From Rhodoblastus sp963703385 (GTDB lineage Bacteria > Pseudomonadota > Alphaproteobacteria > Rhizobiales > Beijerinckiaceae): DNA of 64,000 bases. The notes under the pieces were generated by a model, which did not search any database, was not told the origin of the DNA, and was given only the letters and a program-made list of their open reading frames with translations. A program made the position numbers and the translations under genes. Shown piece after piece: positions 52,459-61,988 of the stretch (the stretch's first letter is position 1; each line of letters begins with the position of its first letter). Location of the stretch: assembly GCA_963703385.1 (NCBI GenBank), contig OY969816.1, positions 1,798,001 to 1,862,000 of the forward strand. Reading direction: 5' to 3'.

Positions 52459-53742
52459 ATGGCCTGGAACCGATGGTACGGGATCAGGAGTTATGTTGGC
52501 TCCTCGCTTTGGGTTGTCCCTTTCGTCGCTCTGGTGCTCGAACAGATCGCCCTGCGCGGCGTCCTTGCGCTGAGCGACAAGGTGGATTGGACGCCGCTGT
52601 GGCCGCTCAGCCAGGAGGCGACGTCGGCGGCGCTGCAAACCATCATCACCTTGTCGCTGTCCTTCCTGGTTTTCACCTTCGGATCCATCCTGGTGGCGAT
52701 TCAGGTCGCGAGCGGCCAATTAACGCCGAGGATCATCGCCACCGCCCTGCTGCGCGACAATGTCATCCGGCTGACGGCGGGGCTTTTCGTCTTCACCCTG
52801 CTCTTCGCCATCGGCGCCGTCGCCCGGCTCGATCCTTCCGGGCCGCGCCTGATTCTGTGGCTCGCCGGATTTCTCGGCCTCGCCTCCATCGGCGCCTTCC
52901 TCCACCTCATCGATTACGCGGCGCGGCTCATGCGTCCGGGCTCGATCCTGTGGCGGATCGCCGAGGATGGGCGAAAGGTGATCACGGAGGTCTACCCGCG
53001 ACCGGTGCAAGAGGCTGATGGCGGGTTGCGGGCGCCTCCGCCTGGCGAGCCGGACCTCACGATCCCGCATCGCGGCAGCGCCCGCGTGGTCATCGCGGTC
53101 AATATTCCCGCCCTGGTCGCGGAGGCCCGCCGCGCCGACTGTCTGGTGGAGCTGGTTCCGCGCGTCGGCGATTTCGTCGGCGTCGGCGAACCCTTGTTCC
53201 GGCTCTTCGGCGGCAAGGAGGCGGCAAACGTCAAAAAATTGATCGGTTCCGTCGCGCTCGCGCCGGAGCGGACGATCGAACAGGATGCGACATTCGCGCT
53301 CCGGGTGATTGTCGATGTCGCCATCAAGGCCCTGTCGGCGGCGATCAACGATCCGACGACCGGCGTGCTCGCAATCGACCAGCTCCATCGCCTGCTGCGG
53401 ATGATCGGCCAGCGCCATCTGCACGACGAGATCGTCGCCGACAGCGACGGCACGGGAAGGCTGGTGCTGAGAACGCCCAAATGGGATGATTTCGTCCAGC
53501 TCGCCTGCTGCGAGATCCGGCTCTATGGCGCCGGCAATTTCCAGATCGCGCGGCGTATGCGCGCGATGATCGAAGACCTGATCGCCAACCTGCCCGAACG
53601 TCGTCACCCGCCGCTGCGCCAGGAACTGCGATTGCTGGACCAGACCATCGACCGCCTCTATCTGTCGCCCGAAGACCGGGCGTTGGCGCGCACGCCCGAC
53701 ATGCAGGGGCTTGGCGGAGGCGGCGTCGTCAGCCGGACGTGA
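52459..53742 (+). CDS. DUF2254 family membrane protein
   Basis: 427 residues from ATG 52459, with GAGGGGG upstream; earlier ATG/TTG codons at 52426 and 52414 are weaker. Four transmembrane segments occur in the first ~160 residues (SSLWVVPFVALVLEQIAL, IITLSLSFLVFTFGSILVAIQ, LTAGLFVFTLLFAIGAVA, LILWLAGFLGLASIGAFLHLI). A soluble C-terminal domain follows, with ALSAAINDPTTGVLAIDQLHRLL, a conserved DUF2254 stretch. Function unknown. Confidence 0.88.
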   Translation: MAWNRWYGIRSYVGSSLWVVPFVALVLEQIALRGVLALSDKVDWTPLWPLSQEATSAALQTIITLSLSFLVFTFGSILVAIQVASGQLTPRIIATALLRDNVIRLTAGLFVFTLLFAIGAVARLDPSGPRLILWLAGFLGLASIGAFLHLIDYAARLMRPGSILWRIAEDGRKVITEVYPRPVQEADGGLRAPPPGEPDLTIPHRGSARVVIAVNIPALVAEARRADCLVELVPRVGDFVGVGEPLFRLFGGKEAANVKKLIGSVALAPERTIEQDATFALRVIVDVAIKALSAAINDPTTGVLAIDQLHRLLRMIGQRHLHDEIVADSDGTGRLVLRTPKWDDFVQLACCEIRLYGAGNFQIARRMRAMIEDLIANLPERRHPPLRQELRLLDQTIDRLYLSPEDRALARTPDMQGLGGGGVVSRT

Positions 53743-53799
53743 CGGCCATCGGGCTTTTTCGCGCGGGCCGCGAAGGCGCCGATTCTGGAGCAACGCCGC

Positions 53800-54658
53800 A
53801 TGTCGATCGATCGAAATCATCAGCGTCCTCGTCAATGTCACATTGATCCAGTTGATGGCGACGATCGGCCTCGGCGTCACCGCGCCGCAAATCGCCGCGG
53901 TCGCCACCAATGTACGGCTGGTCACGGCAGCGGCGGTCGCCAATTACGTTCTCGTCCCGCTCTGCGCCGTCGCGCTGCTGCTGGCGTTCAAATCCCCGCC
54001 CCTTGTCGCCGCGGGCTTTTTGATCGTCGCGGTCTGTCCGGGCGCGCCCTATGGGCCGCCCTTCACGGCTCTGGCCAAAGGCGATGTCCCGGTTTCGGTG
54101 GGCCTGATGGCGCTTCTGGCGGCTTCGTCGGCTTTTCTCTCGCCGCTCGCGCTCAAATTGCTGTTGCCGCTGACCGCGGGCGATCAGGATCTCACCATCG
54201 ATGTGGTGAAAATGGACGCGACGCTGCTCGCGACCCAGCTTCTGCCCCTTGCCGTCGGCGTGCTGATCCGGGCCAGGCGGCCGAAGCTGGCCGAGCGCCT
54301 GGCGGGACCCTCGAAGCGCGTGAGCCTCTTCCTCAACCTGCTGACGGTTGGATTGATCATTGCCGTTCAAACCAGGTTTCTGCTGGGCGTCCGCCCCATC
54401 GGCTACCTCGGCATGCTGGCGCTGGCGCTGGCGAGCGTCGGCATTGGCTGGATTCTGGGAGGCCCCGGCGGCAGTCGCCGGACCGCCATGGCTTTTTCCA
54501 CCGGGGTCCGCAATGTCGGCGTCGGCCTCGTCATCGCGACGTCCAGTTTTCCCGGCACGCCGGCGGTGACGGCGGCTCTGGCCTATGCCCTGTTCCAGAC
54601 CCTCGCGCTGGCTTTGCTGGCCTTTAGCTGGGGCCGGCTCGCCGTTCCCGCGGCATGA
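53800..54658 (+). CDS. Bile acid:sodium symporter (BASS/SBF) family protein, probable 1-bp frameshift near start
   Basis: About 285 residues with nine or ten hydrophobic segments (NVTLIQLMATIGLGVTAPQ, VANYVLVPLCAVALLLAF, GFLIVAVCPGAPYGPPFTALAKGD). The last motif and NVGVGLVIATSSFPG match the symporter/arsenite-permease-like superfamily. GGAG and ATG at 53800 fit a start, but that frame diverges after four codons. Removing one base around 53807-53812 joins it to the long frame as MSIIEIISVLVNVTLI. Otherwise translation must begin at TTG 53843 or ATG 53855. Transported substrate unknown. Confidence 0.75.
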
Positions 54659-54693
54659 TTTGCCGGCGGCGCCAGGACCCGAGCATACCAATA

Positions 54694-54791
54694 CGGTGAT
54701 GGGGTGGACGGCGCTCCATCTGACGGTTGTTTCACCGACACCCATCATGGCGCATCGATGCCGCTTCGGGGCGCCGTCCACCCCATCACCG
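54694..54791. mobile_element. 98-bp MITE, copy 1, with TA target duplication
   Basis: Terminal inverted repeats CGGTGATGGGGTGGACGGCG and its complement bound a 98-bp element. It is flanked by TA on both sides (54692-54693, 54792-54793), so it fits an IS630/Tc1-type mobile miniature element. No coding capacity beyond short frames. A second copy in inverted orientation lies downstream at 58338. Confidence 0.85.
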
Positions 54792-55033
54792 TAACTGCCC
54801 GTAACTGCCATGCTAACCTATTTATGCAATTCGTATCATGTCACCGTAACTCAAGCCCGGTGGCGCCAAGCCTGGGCATGAAGGCCGTTCACGCAGGCTT
54901 TGCGAAAATCTGGACGCTCTCGAAGATCACGCGCCGACGCATTGCGGATTTTGCGATCTTGCAACCGCAGAGCAAAGGGCGCAGTCTCCCCGCGCCCAAG
55001 GCACATTGGGGAAGCTCCGCTTGGAGGCGCGTC

Positions 55034-58000
55034 ATGACCACACATGCTTGGCAAGTTGTCCTTACGGCCGCAAACGCAACTCCCGCTCCGGGCTTGACCG
55101 GCAGCAAGACCGTTAGCAGCGGCGACGCCTTCGCCGACACGACTTCGGTCAATTCCACCCTGAGCGTGGCCGCGAACGCCTATCTCCTGAGCTATGCCGG
55201 CGGAGACGGCGCCGACATCAGCGATTTCACCAGTGTGACGGTCAATGGCCTCGTCGCCGGCTATGGGTCGGCATACGACGGCATTTACAACTTTCTCACC
55301 AGCACGACCAACGCGCTGGCGCTGACAGTCGGCGCGGCCGGGCAAGTCTATGGTTACGAATATGGGGTCGAAAGCCTCCAGACCGACCACATCAGCAATT
55401 ATGGCACGATCACCGGAAAATACGACAGCGGCATCTATGAACATAGCGCCGTTTTTGGGGCGTTTTCTCTGACCAATTACGCATCGGGCCAGGTCGTTGG
55501 CTATGATTACGGACTGTACCAGACTGCGGCAAGCAATTCGACGCAGACCATCGTCAATTCCGGCCTGATCGAAGGAGAGTTCGACGAGGCCGTCTATTTG
55601 ACCGGAACCGGCGCCACGACCATAACCAATGGCGCGACCGGACGGATGATCGGCGAGGATAGCGGGATTTACGACGAAAATTCTTCGGGAGCGCAGGCGA
55701 TCTCCAATGCGGGACTCATCGAAGGCTATGACGATGAAGCCGTCTATTTCGACAATACGGCCGGGTCGATAAAAATCGGCAACGGCGCGACCGGAAGGAT
55801 CGTTGGAGATTACGGCATTTATGACGACGATTCATCCGGAGCATTCACGGTCAACAATTTGGGACTCATCGAAGGCGGCGATGCCTTTGGCGTCGATTTG
55901 GACACCATTAGCGGCGCGATTTCCATCACCAACGCCGTCAACGCTCAAATATATGGGGGTTATGACGATGGCATTTATATCGATGACGCGCTTAAAGGCG
56001 TAACCATCGCCAACTCCGGCCTCATCGAAGAAGGCGGCGACGGCTACGGCATTTATTTAGAGGACGTCACTGGCGCGGTAAATATCTCCAACGCCGCCAC
56101 TGCTCAGATCATCGGGACCGACGATTACGGGATTTATGTCGATGGCGTGACCGGGGCGCTGACGATAAAGAATGCCGGGCTGATCGAAGGGGGCTACAGC
56201 TACGGCTTGTATCTGGAGGACATGACAGGCCTGACCACCATCGCCAATTCCGCGACGGGTCAGATCGTCGGCGGCGACGAGTACGGAATTTATCTCGACG
56301 AGTCGGCCGGAGTGACGATCAGCAATGCCGGCGAGATTGAAGGCGGCGACAGTTACGGAATCTATCTGGACGATATAACGGGGCCGACAACCATCACCAA
56401 TGCCGCGACGGGCCGGATTGTCGGTGGCGACGACGTCGGAATTTATGTCTACGAGTTGGCCGGAGCGACGATCAGCAACGCCGGCGCGATTGAGGGCGGC
56501 GACGACGATGGTGTCTATCTAGACGATATAATAGGGCTGACAACCATCACCAATGCCGCGACGGGCCGGATTGTCGGCGGCGACGACGTCGGAATTTATG
56601 TCGAGGAATCGGCCGGAGCGACGATCAGCAACACCGGCTTGATCGAGGGCGGCAGCGACGAGGGTGTCTATCTCGACGATATCACCGGCGCGATGAAGAT
56701 CACCAATGCCGCGACGGGTCAGATTGTCGGCGGCGACGACAATGGAATTGAAGTCGACGATTCGACCGGGTCGGTGGCGATCGCCAATGCCGGCGCGGTG
56801 CACGGCCTCCGCGACGCCGGCGTATATTTATACGAAGTCACTGGCGCGATGAGCGTCACCAACGCCGCGACGGGCCAGATCGTCGGCACCGACGACGAGG
56901 GAATCGACATCTACAAATCGACGGGATCCGTATCCGTCACCAATGCGGGTTTCATCGAAGGCGGCGATGAAGCTGGCGTCTATGTCGATGACGACACAAG
57001 CAGCGGAAGCGTCACGATCAGCAATGCGGCGACCGGCAACATAACCGGCTACGATGATGGACTCTATCTCGACGATGTGACCGGCGGTCAGACGATCACC
57101 AATTCCGGTTTGATTTGGGGTGAATTCGACTATGGCGTGTATCTCGACGATGTCGGCTCTACCTCGATAAGCAATGGGACAACTACGACACTGACCGCGG
57201 CGATAAAGGGGGAAGAGTACGGAATATATGATGACGCCTTTTCCTCCGCGGTAACGCTCGCCGTCAGCAACTATGGCTTGATTGCCGGCACAAACGGTTA
57301 CGGCATCTACGAAGAACTGGATGGCGGCGCCAGCACGATCACAAACTACAGCGCCGGCAAAATCACGGGCGAGGAAGGAATTTATGATAATTCCTCTTCG
57401 GCGTCGCGGACCATCACCAATGCGGGCGCGATACTGGGCACGGATGGCGACGCGATCGATGAATACACCAGCGGCGCCTTGACATTGACGAACGGCGCGT
57501 CGGGACAGATTTCCGGCGCGGACGACGGGCTTTATGACGACGTGTCGTCGGGACTGCGGCAGATCACCAACAGGGGCCTCATCCATGGCGCCGATGGCCG
57601 TGGCGTCTATGAAACTTCGACCGGCGGCTGCGACATCACCAACACGTCGACCGGCGAGATCGTCGGCGTTGGCGCCGCTTTGACCGGATTTGGAATCGAA
57701 GACACTGCGTCGTCAGGAACCGTGACGATCTCGAATGCGGGCGTCATCACCGGCAGCGCTCAGTCGATCGTAGCCGTGGGCGGGGCGGCGGTATATTTCA
57801 CCAATTCCGGCCTTGTCAACGGCAATGTCATTCTTGCGGGCGACGACACGGTGGACCTGACCGGAGGGACGGTGACCGGCAATGTCGATTTGCTGCTGTC
57901 CACCGGGACAAATACATTCACGATGAGCGGCGGCAAAGTCACGGGCGCCGTTTACTTTGGCGATGGCGCCAATACCGCGACGATCGAGACCGGCGCGGCC

Positions 58001-58273
58001 GGGACGACTTTCTACACCAATTTGGCGGGGCCGGGCACGACCTTCGATTACAAGGAGGCCAACGCCTCCTACGGAACCACCGCCGCCACGCGCGACACCA
58101 TTTACAACTGGTCGGCGCACGACCTGCTCGATCTGAGCGCTTTCGCCGGCGCGCACACGCTCGTTCAGTCCTTTACGGCTTCGCCAGGCAATGACATCGT
58201 CACCCTGACGGGTACGGCGTTCTCGGTGGAATTGGTGGGAGTTACGACCGCCATAACCAATGTCCACCTGTAA
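55034..58273 (+). CDS. Giant acidic beta-helix-like repeat protein
   Basis: 1079 residues from ATG 55034, with GGAGG 7 nt upstream. No signal peptide. Roughly 20 imperfect units of ~40 residues carry ITNAATGRIVGGDDVGIYV... and ISNAGAIEGGDDDGVYLDDI motifs, with regular Ile/Asn/Gly spacing typical of right-handed beta-helices in adhesins. Composition is rich in Gly, Asp, Thr and Ile, and the DNA is less GC-rich than its neighbours. There is no autotransporter barrel. The C-terminus (RDTIYNWSAHDLLDLSAFAGAHTLVQSFTASPGNDIVTLTG) resembles type I (RTX-style) secreted proteins, so secretion by a T1SS is suggested, not shown. MITEs flank it on both sides. Confidence 0.75.
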   Translation: MTTHAWQVVLTAANATPAPGLTGSKTVSSGDAFADTTSVNSTLSVAANAYLLSYAGGDGADISDFTSVTVNGLVAGYGSAYDGIYNFLTSTTNALALTVGAAGQVYGYEYGVESLQTDHISNYGTITGKYDSGIYEHSAVFGAFSLTNYASGQVVGYDYGLYQTAASNSTQTIVNSGLIEGEFDEAVYLTGTGATTITNGATGRMIGEDSGIYDENSSGAQAISNAGLIEGYDDEAVYFDNTAGSIKIGNGATGRIVGDYGIYDDDSSGAFTVNNLGLIEGGDAFGVDLDTISGAISITNAVNAQIYGGYDDGIYIDDALKGVTIANSGLIEEGGDGYGIYLEDVTGAVNISNAATAQIIGTDDYGIYVDGVTGALTIKNAGLIEGGYSYGLYLEDMTGLTTIANSATGQIVGGDEYGIYLDESAGVTISNAGEIEGGDSYGIYLDDITGPTTITNAATGRIVGGDDVGIYVYELAGATISNAGAIEGGDDDGVYLDDIIGLTTITNAATGRIVGGDDVGIYVEESAGATISNTGLIEGGSDEGVYLDDITGAMKITNAATGQIVGGDDNGIEVDDSTGSVAIANAGAVHGLRDAGVYLYEVTGAMSVTNAATGQIVGTDDEGIDIYKSTGSVSVTNAGFIEGGDEAGVYVDDDTSSGSVTISNAATGNITGYDDGLYLDDVTGGQTITNSGLIWGEFDYGVYLDDVGSTSISNGTTTTLTAAIKGEEYGIYDDAFSSAVTLAVSNYGLIAGTNGYGIYEELDGGASTITNYSAGKITGEEGIYDNSSSASRTITNAGAILGTDGDAIDEYTSGALTLTNGASGQISGADDGLYDDVSSGLRQITNRGLIHGADGRGVYETSTGGCDITNTSTGEIVGVGAALTGFGIEDTASSGTVTISNAGVITGSAQSIVAVGGAAVYFTNSGLVNGNVILAGDDTVDLTGGTVTGNVDLLLSTGTNTFTMSGGKVTGAVYFGDGANTATIETGAAGTTFYTNLAGPGTTFDYKEANASYGTTAATRDTIYNWSAHDLLDLSAFAGAHTLVQSFTASPGNDIVTLTGTAFSVELVGVTTAITNVHL

Positions 58274-58337
58274 CGAAGCCCCTGTGCCCCCCGCTCGGAA
58301 TTTGTCGCCGGGGAGCAGTTGGAGTCATCCATAGTTG

Positions 58338-58424
58338 CGGTGATGGGGTGGACGGCGCCCCGAAGCGGCATCGATGTGCCATGATGGGTGTCGGTGAAAC
58401 AACCGTCAGATGGAGCGCCGTCCA
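58338..58424. mobile_element. MITE copy 2, inverted and truncated
   Basis: Reverse complement of the 54694 element with about one mismatch over 87 bp. The left terminal repeat is complete at 58338, but identity stops at 58424 inside the right terminal repeat, where unrelated sequence begins. TA is not kept on the left side (TG), so the copy has decayed or recombined. Confidence 0.85.
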
Positions 58425-58452
58425 TGGGCAAGTCTATCAAGAATCTGTCTTC

Positions 58453-58498
58453 TGTCACGCAGGCTGGAGTCACGGTGTCACGCAGGTTGGAGTCACGG
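58453..58498. repeat. 23-bp direct tandem repeat
   Basis: tgtcacgcaggctggagtcacgg at 58453-58475 is followed immediately by a copy at 58476-58498 with one C-to-T change. It lies in the ~540-bp gap between the repeat protein and the next gene, which otherwise contains only the MITE remnant and no visible gene. Confidence 0.9.
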
Positions 58499-58815
58499 CG
58501 ACACTTTACTAAATCCCCTTTTCCGCCTCGCTTTTGGCGGGGGGCGCGCATTGCGGACAAAATGATACAATTACGCCAAATAGGGATTTACTAGCCTGCT
58601 CGCGGCAACCCGTAACCTGTGCCACCTGAACCCTTGCTTCCGCCAAACCGGAACCAAGGGCCAAAAGGATGAGGCGAAACGTCGCCGCACAAATTTCGCT
58701 CCCGGACTTGCGGCGAAGCTCACGATCGCGGAAATTCCCCGACGAGGCGCAACGCCCCTCGCCGGTTTTTTCGCGCGCGAGCGGGAAAATCGAACCTTCG
58801 CCCAGAGAGACAAGA

Positions 58816-59978
58816 ATGCAATCCGGCCCGAGAGAGATCGTCACCCCGTTCCGTCCGATCCCGCTTGACGTGCCCGAGGGGATGAAGCCCAACGAGTTTT
58901 TCAACAGCACCGAAAATCTCGACGACCTGACCGGCAACAACGGCCTGTTGCGCAACCCGGAAGGCCTGCTGCTCTATCGCAAGGCGCTCGGCCACAGCAA
59001 TCTGTTCGACGCCTCGATCATCTACAACACCTCAAACAGCATTTTGGACCCGCTCGGGCGCCCGTTCGCCGCACCCAGGTGCCGGAGCCGGTGAAAAACG
59101 TGTGGAACCGGATGAATGAAATCATTTTCGCCTTCATGCTGGAGCTTTATCCCGACGCGGAAAAGCATCTGGTTCTGTGCGGCGAGGCGAGCCTCGACGC
59201 CACCTGGCCGCTGACCTCGCCCGGCGTGCCCAGCATCCGCATGCTGCACAACCATTTCATCGCCTTCGACAAGGCCGAGCTGGCGGCGGCGCCCCTGGCC
59301 GATCCCGACAACCCGAACCTGACCGACGGCGGCCAGCATTCTTTGTTCCAGGCGCATCTGCGCGAGGTCTATCGCAATTTCTTCAACGGGCTCGACCTGC
59401 AAATCCTGCGGCCCTGCCAGCCCGGCTCATGCAGGATCGCTTTGACCGGCTATCCCCAGGGCCTGCCGAGCTGGGAAGTCACCGGCGGGATCGCCGACCT
59501 GTCCGACCATCGTTTTTGGCGCGAATACGACATCATCCTGAAAGGGTTCATCGACTTCTACCGCGCCTTTTTCGGCCAGGTGTCGATCCGCAACGCGCCG
59601 ATGCCGGAGCGGATCAACTTCCCCGACCTCGTGGAAAACAAACTGCTGCACAACAACACCTTCCTCAAGGCCGCCAAAATGGTGCGCGACCGCTGCATCG
59701 TCGACGCCAAATACGCCAACGCCATCCGCTGGCAGCCGGCGTTCAAGCAACTCATCTACCGCAACGACGCCGGCAAACTGATCGTCACCATCAGCCAGAA
59801 TTCGATCGGCAACGCCATCACCGAAGTTTTGGGAGTGGTGGTCCGCCGCGCGCCCGACGCCGACGCTTACGCCAGAGCCGAACCGGCTTTGCTGGAACAG
59901 CTGCTGGAAGTCCGCCGCCGGCTGGTCGAAGCCGATTGCGGCGAAGGCGTCGCCACCCCCTATTGGGGCGCGGCGTAA
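58816..59978 (+). CDS. Conserved protein of unknown function, apparent 1-bp frameshift
   Basis: The first frame starts MQSGPREIVTPFRPIPLDVPEG and reads to about 59078 (NSILDPLGRPFAAP); the second continues QVPEPVKNVWNRMNEIIFAFMLELYPDAEKHLVLCGEASLDATWPLTSPGVPSIRMLHNHFIAFDKAEL. One missing C in the run near 59078-59081 accounts for the break; corrected length is 387 residues. SIRMLHNHF and DLVENKLLHNNTFLKAAKMVRDRC are distinctive, but I assign no family or function. It overlaps the convergent ThiO-like gene by 19 bp. Confidence 0.75.
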
Positions 59979-60994
59979 AGCTGCATCGCCTCGGTCTGGC
60001 CGAGTGTCGCCGGGCGCATCACCTCGCGCGCGACCGCGCCGACGCAAATGAAGTCGGCGCATTGCCGCGCCAGCGCCGGCGCGAGCAGAAAACCGTGGCG
60101 GAACAGACCGTTGATGAAAATTTTCCGGCCCCGGACGATGATCCGGGGCAGATTGTCGAAAAAGGCCGGGCGCAGGTCCGAGCCGGTTTCGACGATCTCC
60201 GCCTCGGCGAAAGCCGGATGCACGGCGTAAGCGGAATTGACCAGTTCGACGATCGATCGCGCCGTGACCCGCGCGCGCTCCTCATTCTCGATCTGGGTCG
60301 CGCCAAGCATGTATGTTTTGTCCTCGCGCGGCACGACGTAGACCGGATGGCGGGGATGCAGCAGCCGGATCGGCCGAGAGAAATTCAGGTCCGGCGCGGC
60401 GAGGATCATCATCTCGCCCTTGACGCCGCGTAGCCCGGGCAATTCCGATTTCGCCGAATATCCGGTGCAGTCGATTGTCCAGTCTGGCTGGCCATCCGCC
60501 GCGGCGGCGTCGAGCCCGAAGCGGAGACGCACGTTCGCCATGGCGGCAAGACGGCGCGTCGTCGTCTCCAGCGCCGCGCGCGGATCGAGATGCGCCTCTT
60601 TAGGAAAAAAAAGCGCGCGCGAAAAACGTCCGGCGAGGTCCGGCTCGAGTTCGGCGATGCGATTGCCGCCGATCTCCTCGAACTCTTCGGCGCGGCGGGC
60701 GAACAGCCGCAGTTCCGCGAGGTCGCGCGCAGTCGCGACGACGAGGCTGCCGCGGGTCTGCGCCACCGGAATTCTTCGCGTCCAGAATTTTAGCGCCTCG
60801 ACGCCCAGCTGGCACACCAGCGGCTCGGCCGATTCGAGCTCGCACCACGGCGCGACCATGCCGCCGGCATACCATGAACAGCCGCGGCCGGGGCCTTCTT
60901 CGCGTTCGATCAGTTCGACCTCGGCGCCGCGCGAGGCCAGTTCATAGGCTACGGTGAGACCCGCCACGCCGGCGCCGACAATTCTTACGCGCAT
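59960..60994 (-). CDS. thiO: FAD-dependent oxidase, glycine oxidase ThiO-like
   Basis: 344 residues. N-terminal dinucleotide motif VRIVGAGVAGLTVAYELASRGAEVELIE; then GRGCSWYAGGMVAPWCELE, a ThiO/DAO-type motif. C-terminal NLPRIIVRGRKIFINGLFRHGFLLAPALA is the FAD-binding end of the family. Glycine oxidation to the iminoacetate used for the thiazole ring of thiamin is the family role. However, thiS, thiG and thiE are not adjacent here, so an alternative amino-acid oxidase cannot be excluded. Confidence 0.82.
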   Translation of the reverse strand: MRVRIVGAGVAGLTVAYELASRGAEVELIEREEGPGRGCSWYAGGMVAPWCELESAEPLVCQLGVEALKFWTRRIPVAQTRGSLVVATARDLAELRLFARRAEEFEEIGGNRIAELEPDLAGRFSRALFFPKEAHLDPRAALETTTRRLAAMANVRLRFGLDAAAADGQPDWTIDCTGYSAKSELPGLRGVKGEMMILAAPDLNFSRPIRLLHPRHPVYVVPREDKTYMLGATQIENEERARVTARSIVELVNSAYAVHPAFAEAEIVETGSDLRPAFFDNLPRIIVRGRKIFINGLFRHGFLLAPALARQCADFICVGAVAREVMRPATLGQTEAMQLYAAPQ

Positions 60995-61034
60995 CCCACT
61001 CTCCTTTTCTCGCGCGTCCCGGTTCGAGGCGCCC

Positions 61035-61952
61035 TCAAAAGGGCGGCAGAGGCGCCGCGCCGCAATCGCCGAACAAAAAACCGTCGGTGAACTCGGCCCC
61101 CGGCGTCGCGCCGCGCAGGCGGAAAAGCCCCTCGTTGGGCGAAATGCGGCCCACCGCGACGTCGGCGAAGGCTCTGGTCACCGCGACAAAATCGCCGCTG
61201 TGGGGCGACAGCCGAAGGCCGGCGACGCCGGCTTCGGCCAGACGGTCGAGGTCGCCGATCAGATTGGCGTATTTGAAGGACAGGGTCTGAACGCCGTTGA
61301 TCGCCAGAAAATCCACGCCTTCGAGGGTTTTCGTCGGCAGTCCGTCCGGGTCCTTTTCGCAGACGAACTGGCAGGAATCCTTGCTCAGGCCATGGGCGCG
61401 GGCGTGAGTGCAGCGCCCCGAAATCGCCAGCGGGATGCGGCCATAGGCCCAAACCTCGATTTCCGCGCCTATTTCCCTGGAGGCCTTGGCGATCGTTTCG
61501 ACCGAGGCGAAGGGAAGCTCCGGCGGCAGGCAGACCCGCCGCGCCCCGCGCCGGGCGAGAAAATCCACACTCGCCTCATGATAGACATTGACCAGCGGAC
61601 CGACGGAGAAAGGCGTGTCTTCCCGCACAAAATTCATCAGGGCGAGATCGTTGATCTCGACTTCATGCTCCGACTGATGAAAAAGTTCGCGCGCCGCGCG
61701 GCGCTCGCGCTCCAGCGTGACCAGCGCGAGCGAAGCGAGAACGACCTGCTTGCCGCCGCGCTCAAGCCTTTCGATCGCCTCGGGGAGTCGGTCCTGATAG
61801 AAGGGCGCGCGCTTGGAGCAGACGAGCTCTCCGATGACGACGCGATCGACCGGCGCTTCATCGGCGATCGAAGCGTAGAAATCGGCGAATTTTTGCGCCG
61901 GCCAGTTGAATTGCAGCGGCCCGAGCGTGAGTTCGAAATTCCTGTCAGCCAA
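61035..61952 (-). CDS. ubiV: Ubiquinone biosynthesis protein UbiV (U32 peptidase-like)
   Basis: 305 residues from TTG 61952, with GGGAG upstream. UbiV pairs with UbiU in O2-independent hydroxylation steps of ubiquinone synthesis, using prephenate-derived hydroxyls and [4Fe-4S] clusters. U32-type TIM barrel; cluster Cys candidates are in VVIGELVCSKRAPF, ISGRCTHARAHGLSKDSC and QFVCEKDPDG. It lies 36 bp after ubiU in the same orientation. Confidence 0.9.
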   Translation of the reverse strand: MADRNFELTLGPLQFNWPAQKFADFYASIADEAPVDRVVIGELVCSKRAPFYQDRLPEAIERLERGGKQVVLASLALVTLERERRAARELFHQSEHEVEINDLALMNFVREDTPFSVGPLVNVYHEASVDFLARRGARRVCLPPELPFASVETIAKASREIGAEIEVWAYGRIPLAISGRCTHARAHGLSKDSCQFVCEKDPDGLPTKTLEGVDFLAINGVQTLSFKYANLIGDLDRLAEAGVAGLRLSPHSGDFVAVTRAFADVAVGRISPNEGLFRLRGATPGAEFTDGFLFGDCGAAPLPPF

Positions 61953-61988
61953 TGCTGATCTCCCGTCGAGGTCGATTCAGCGCCAAGG

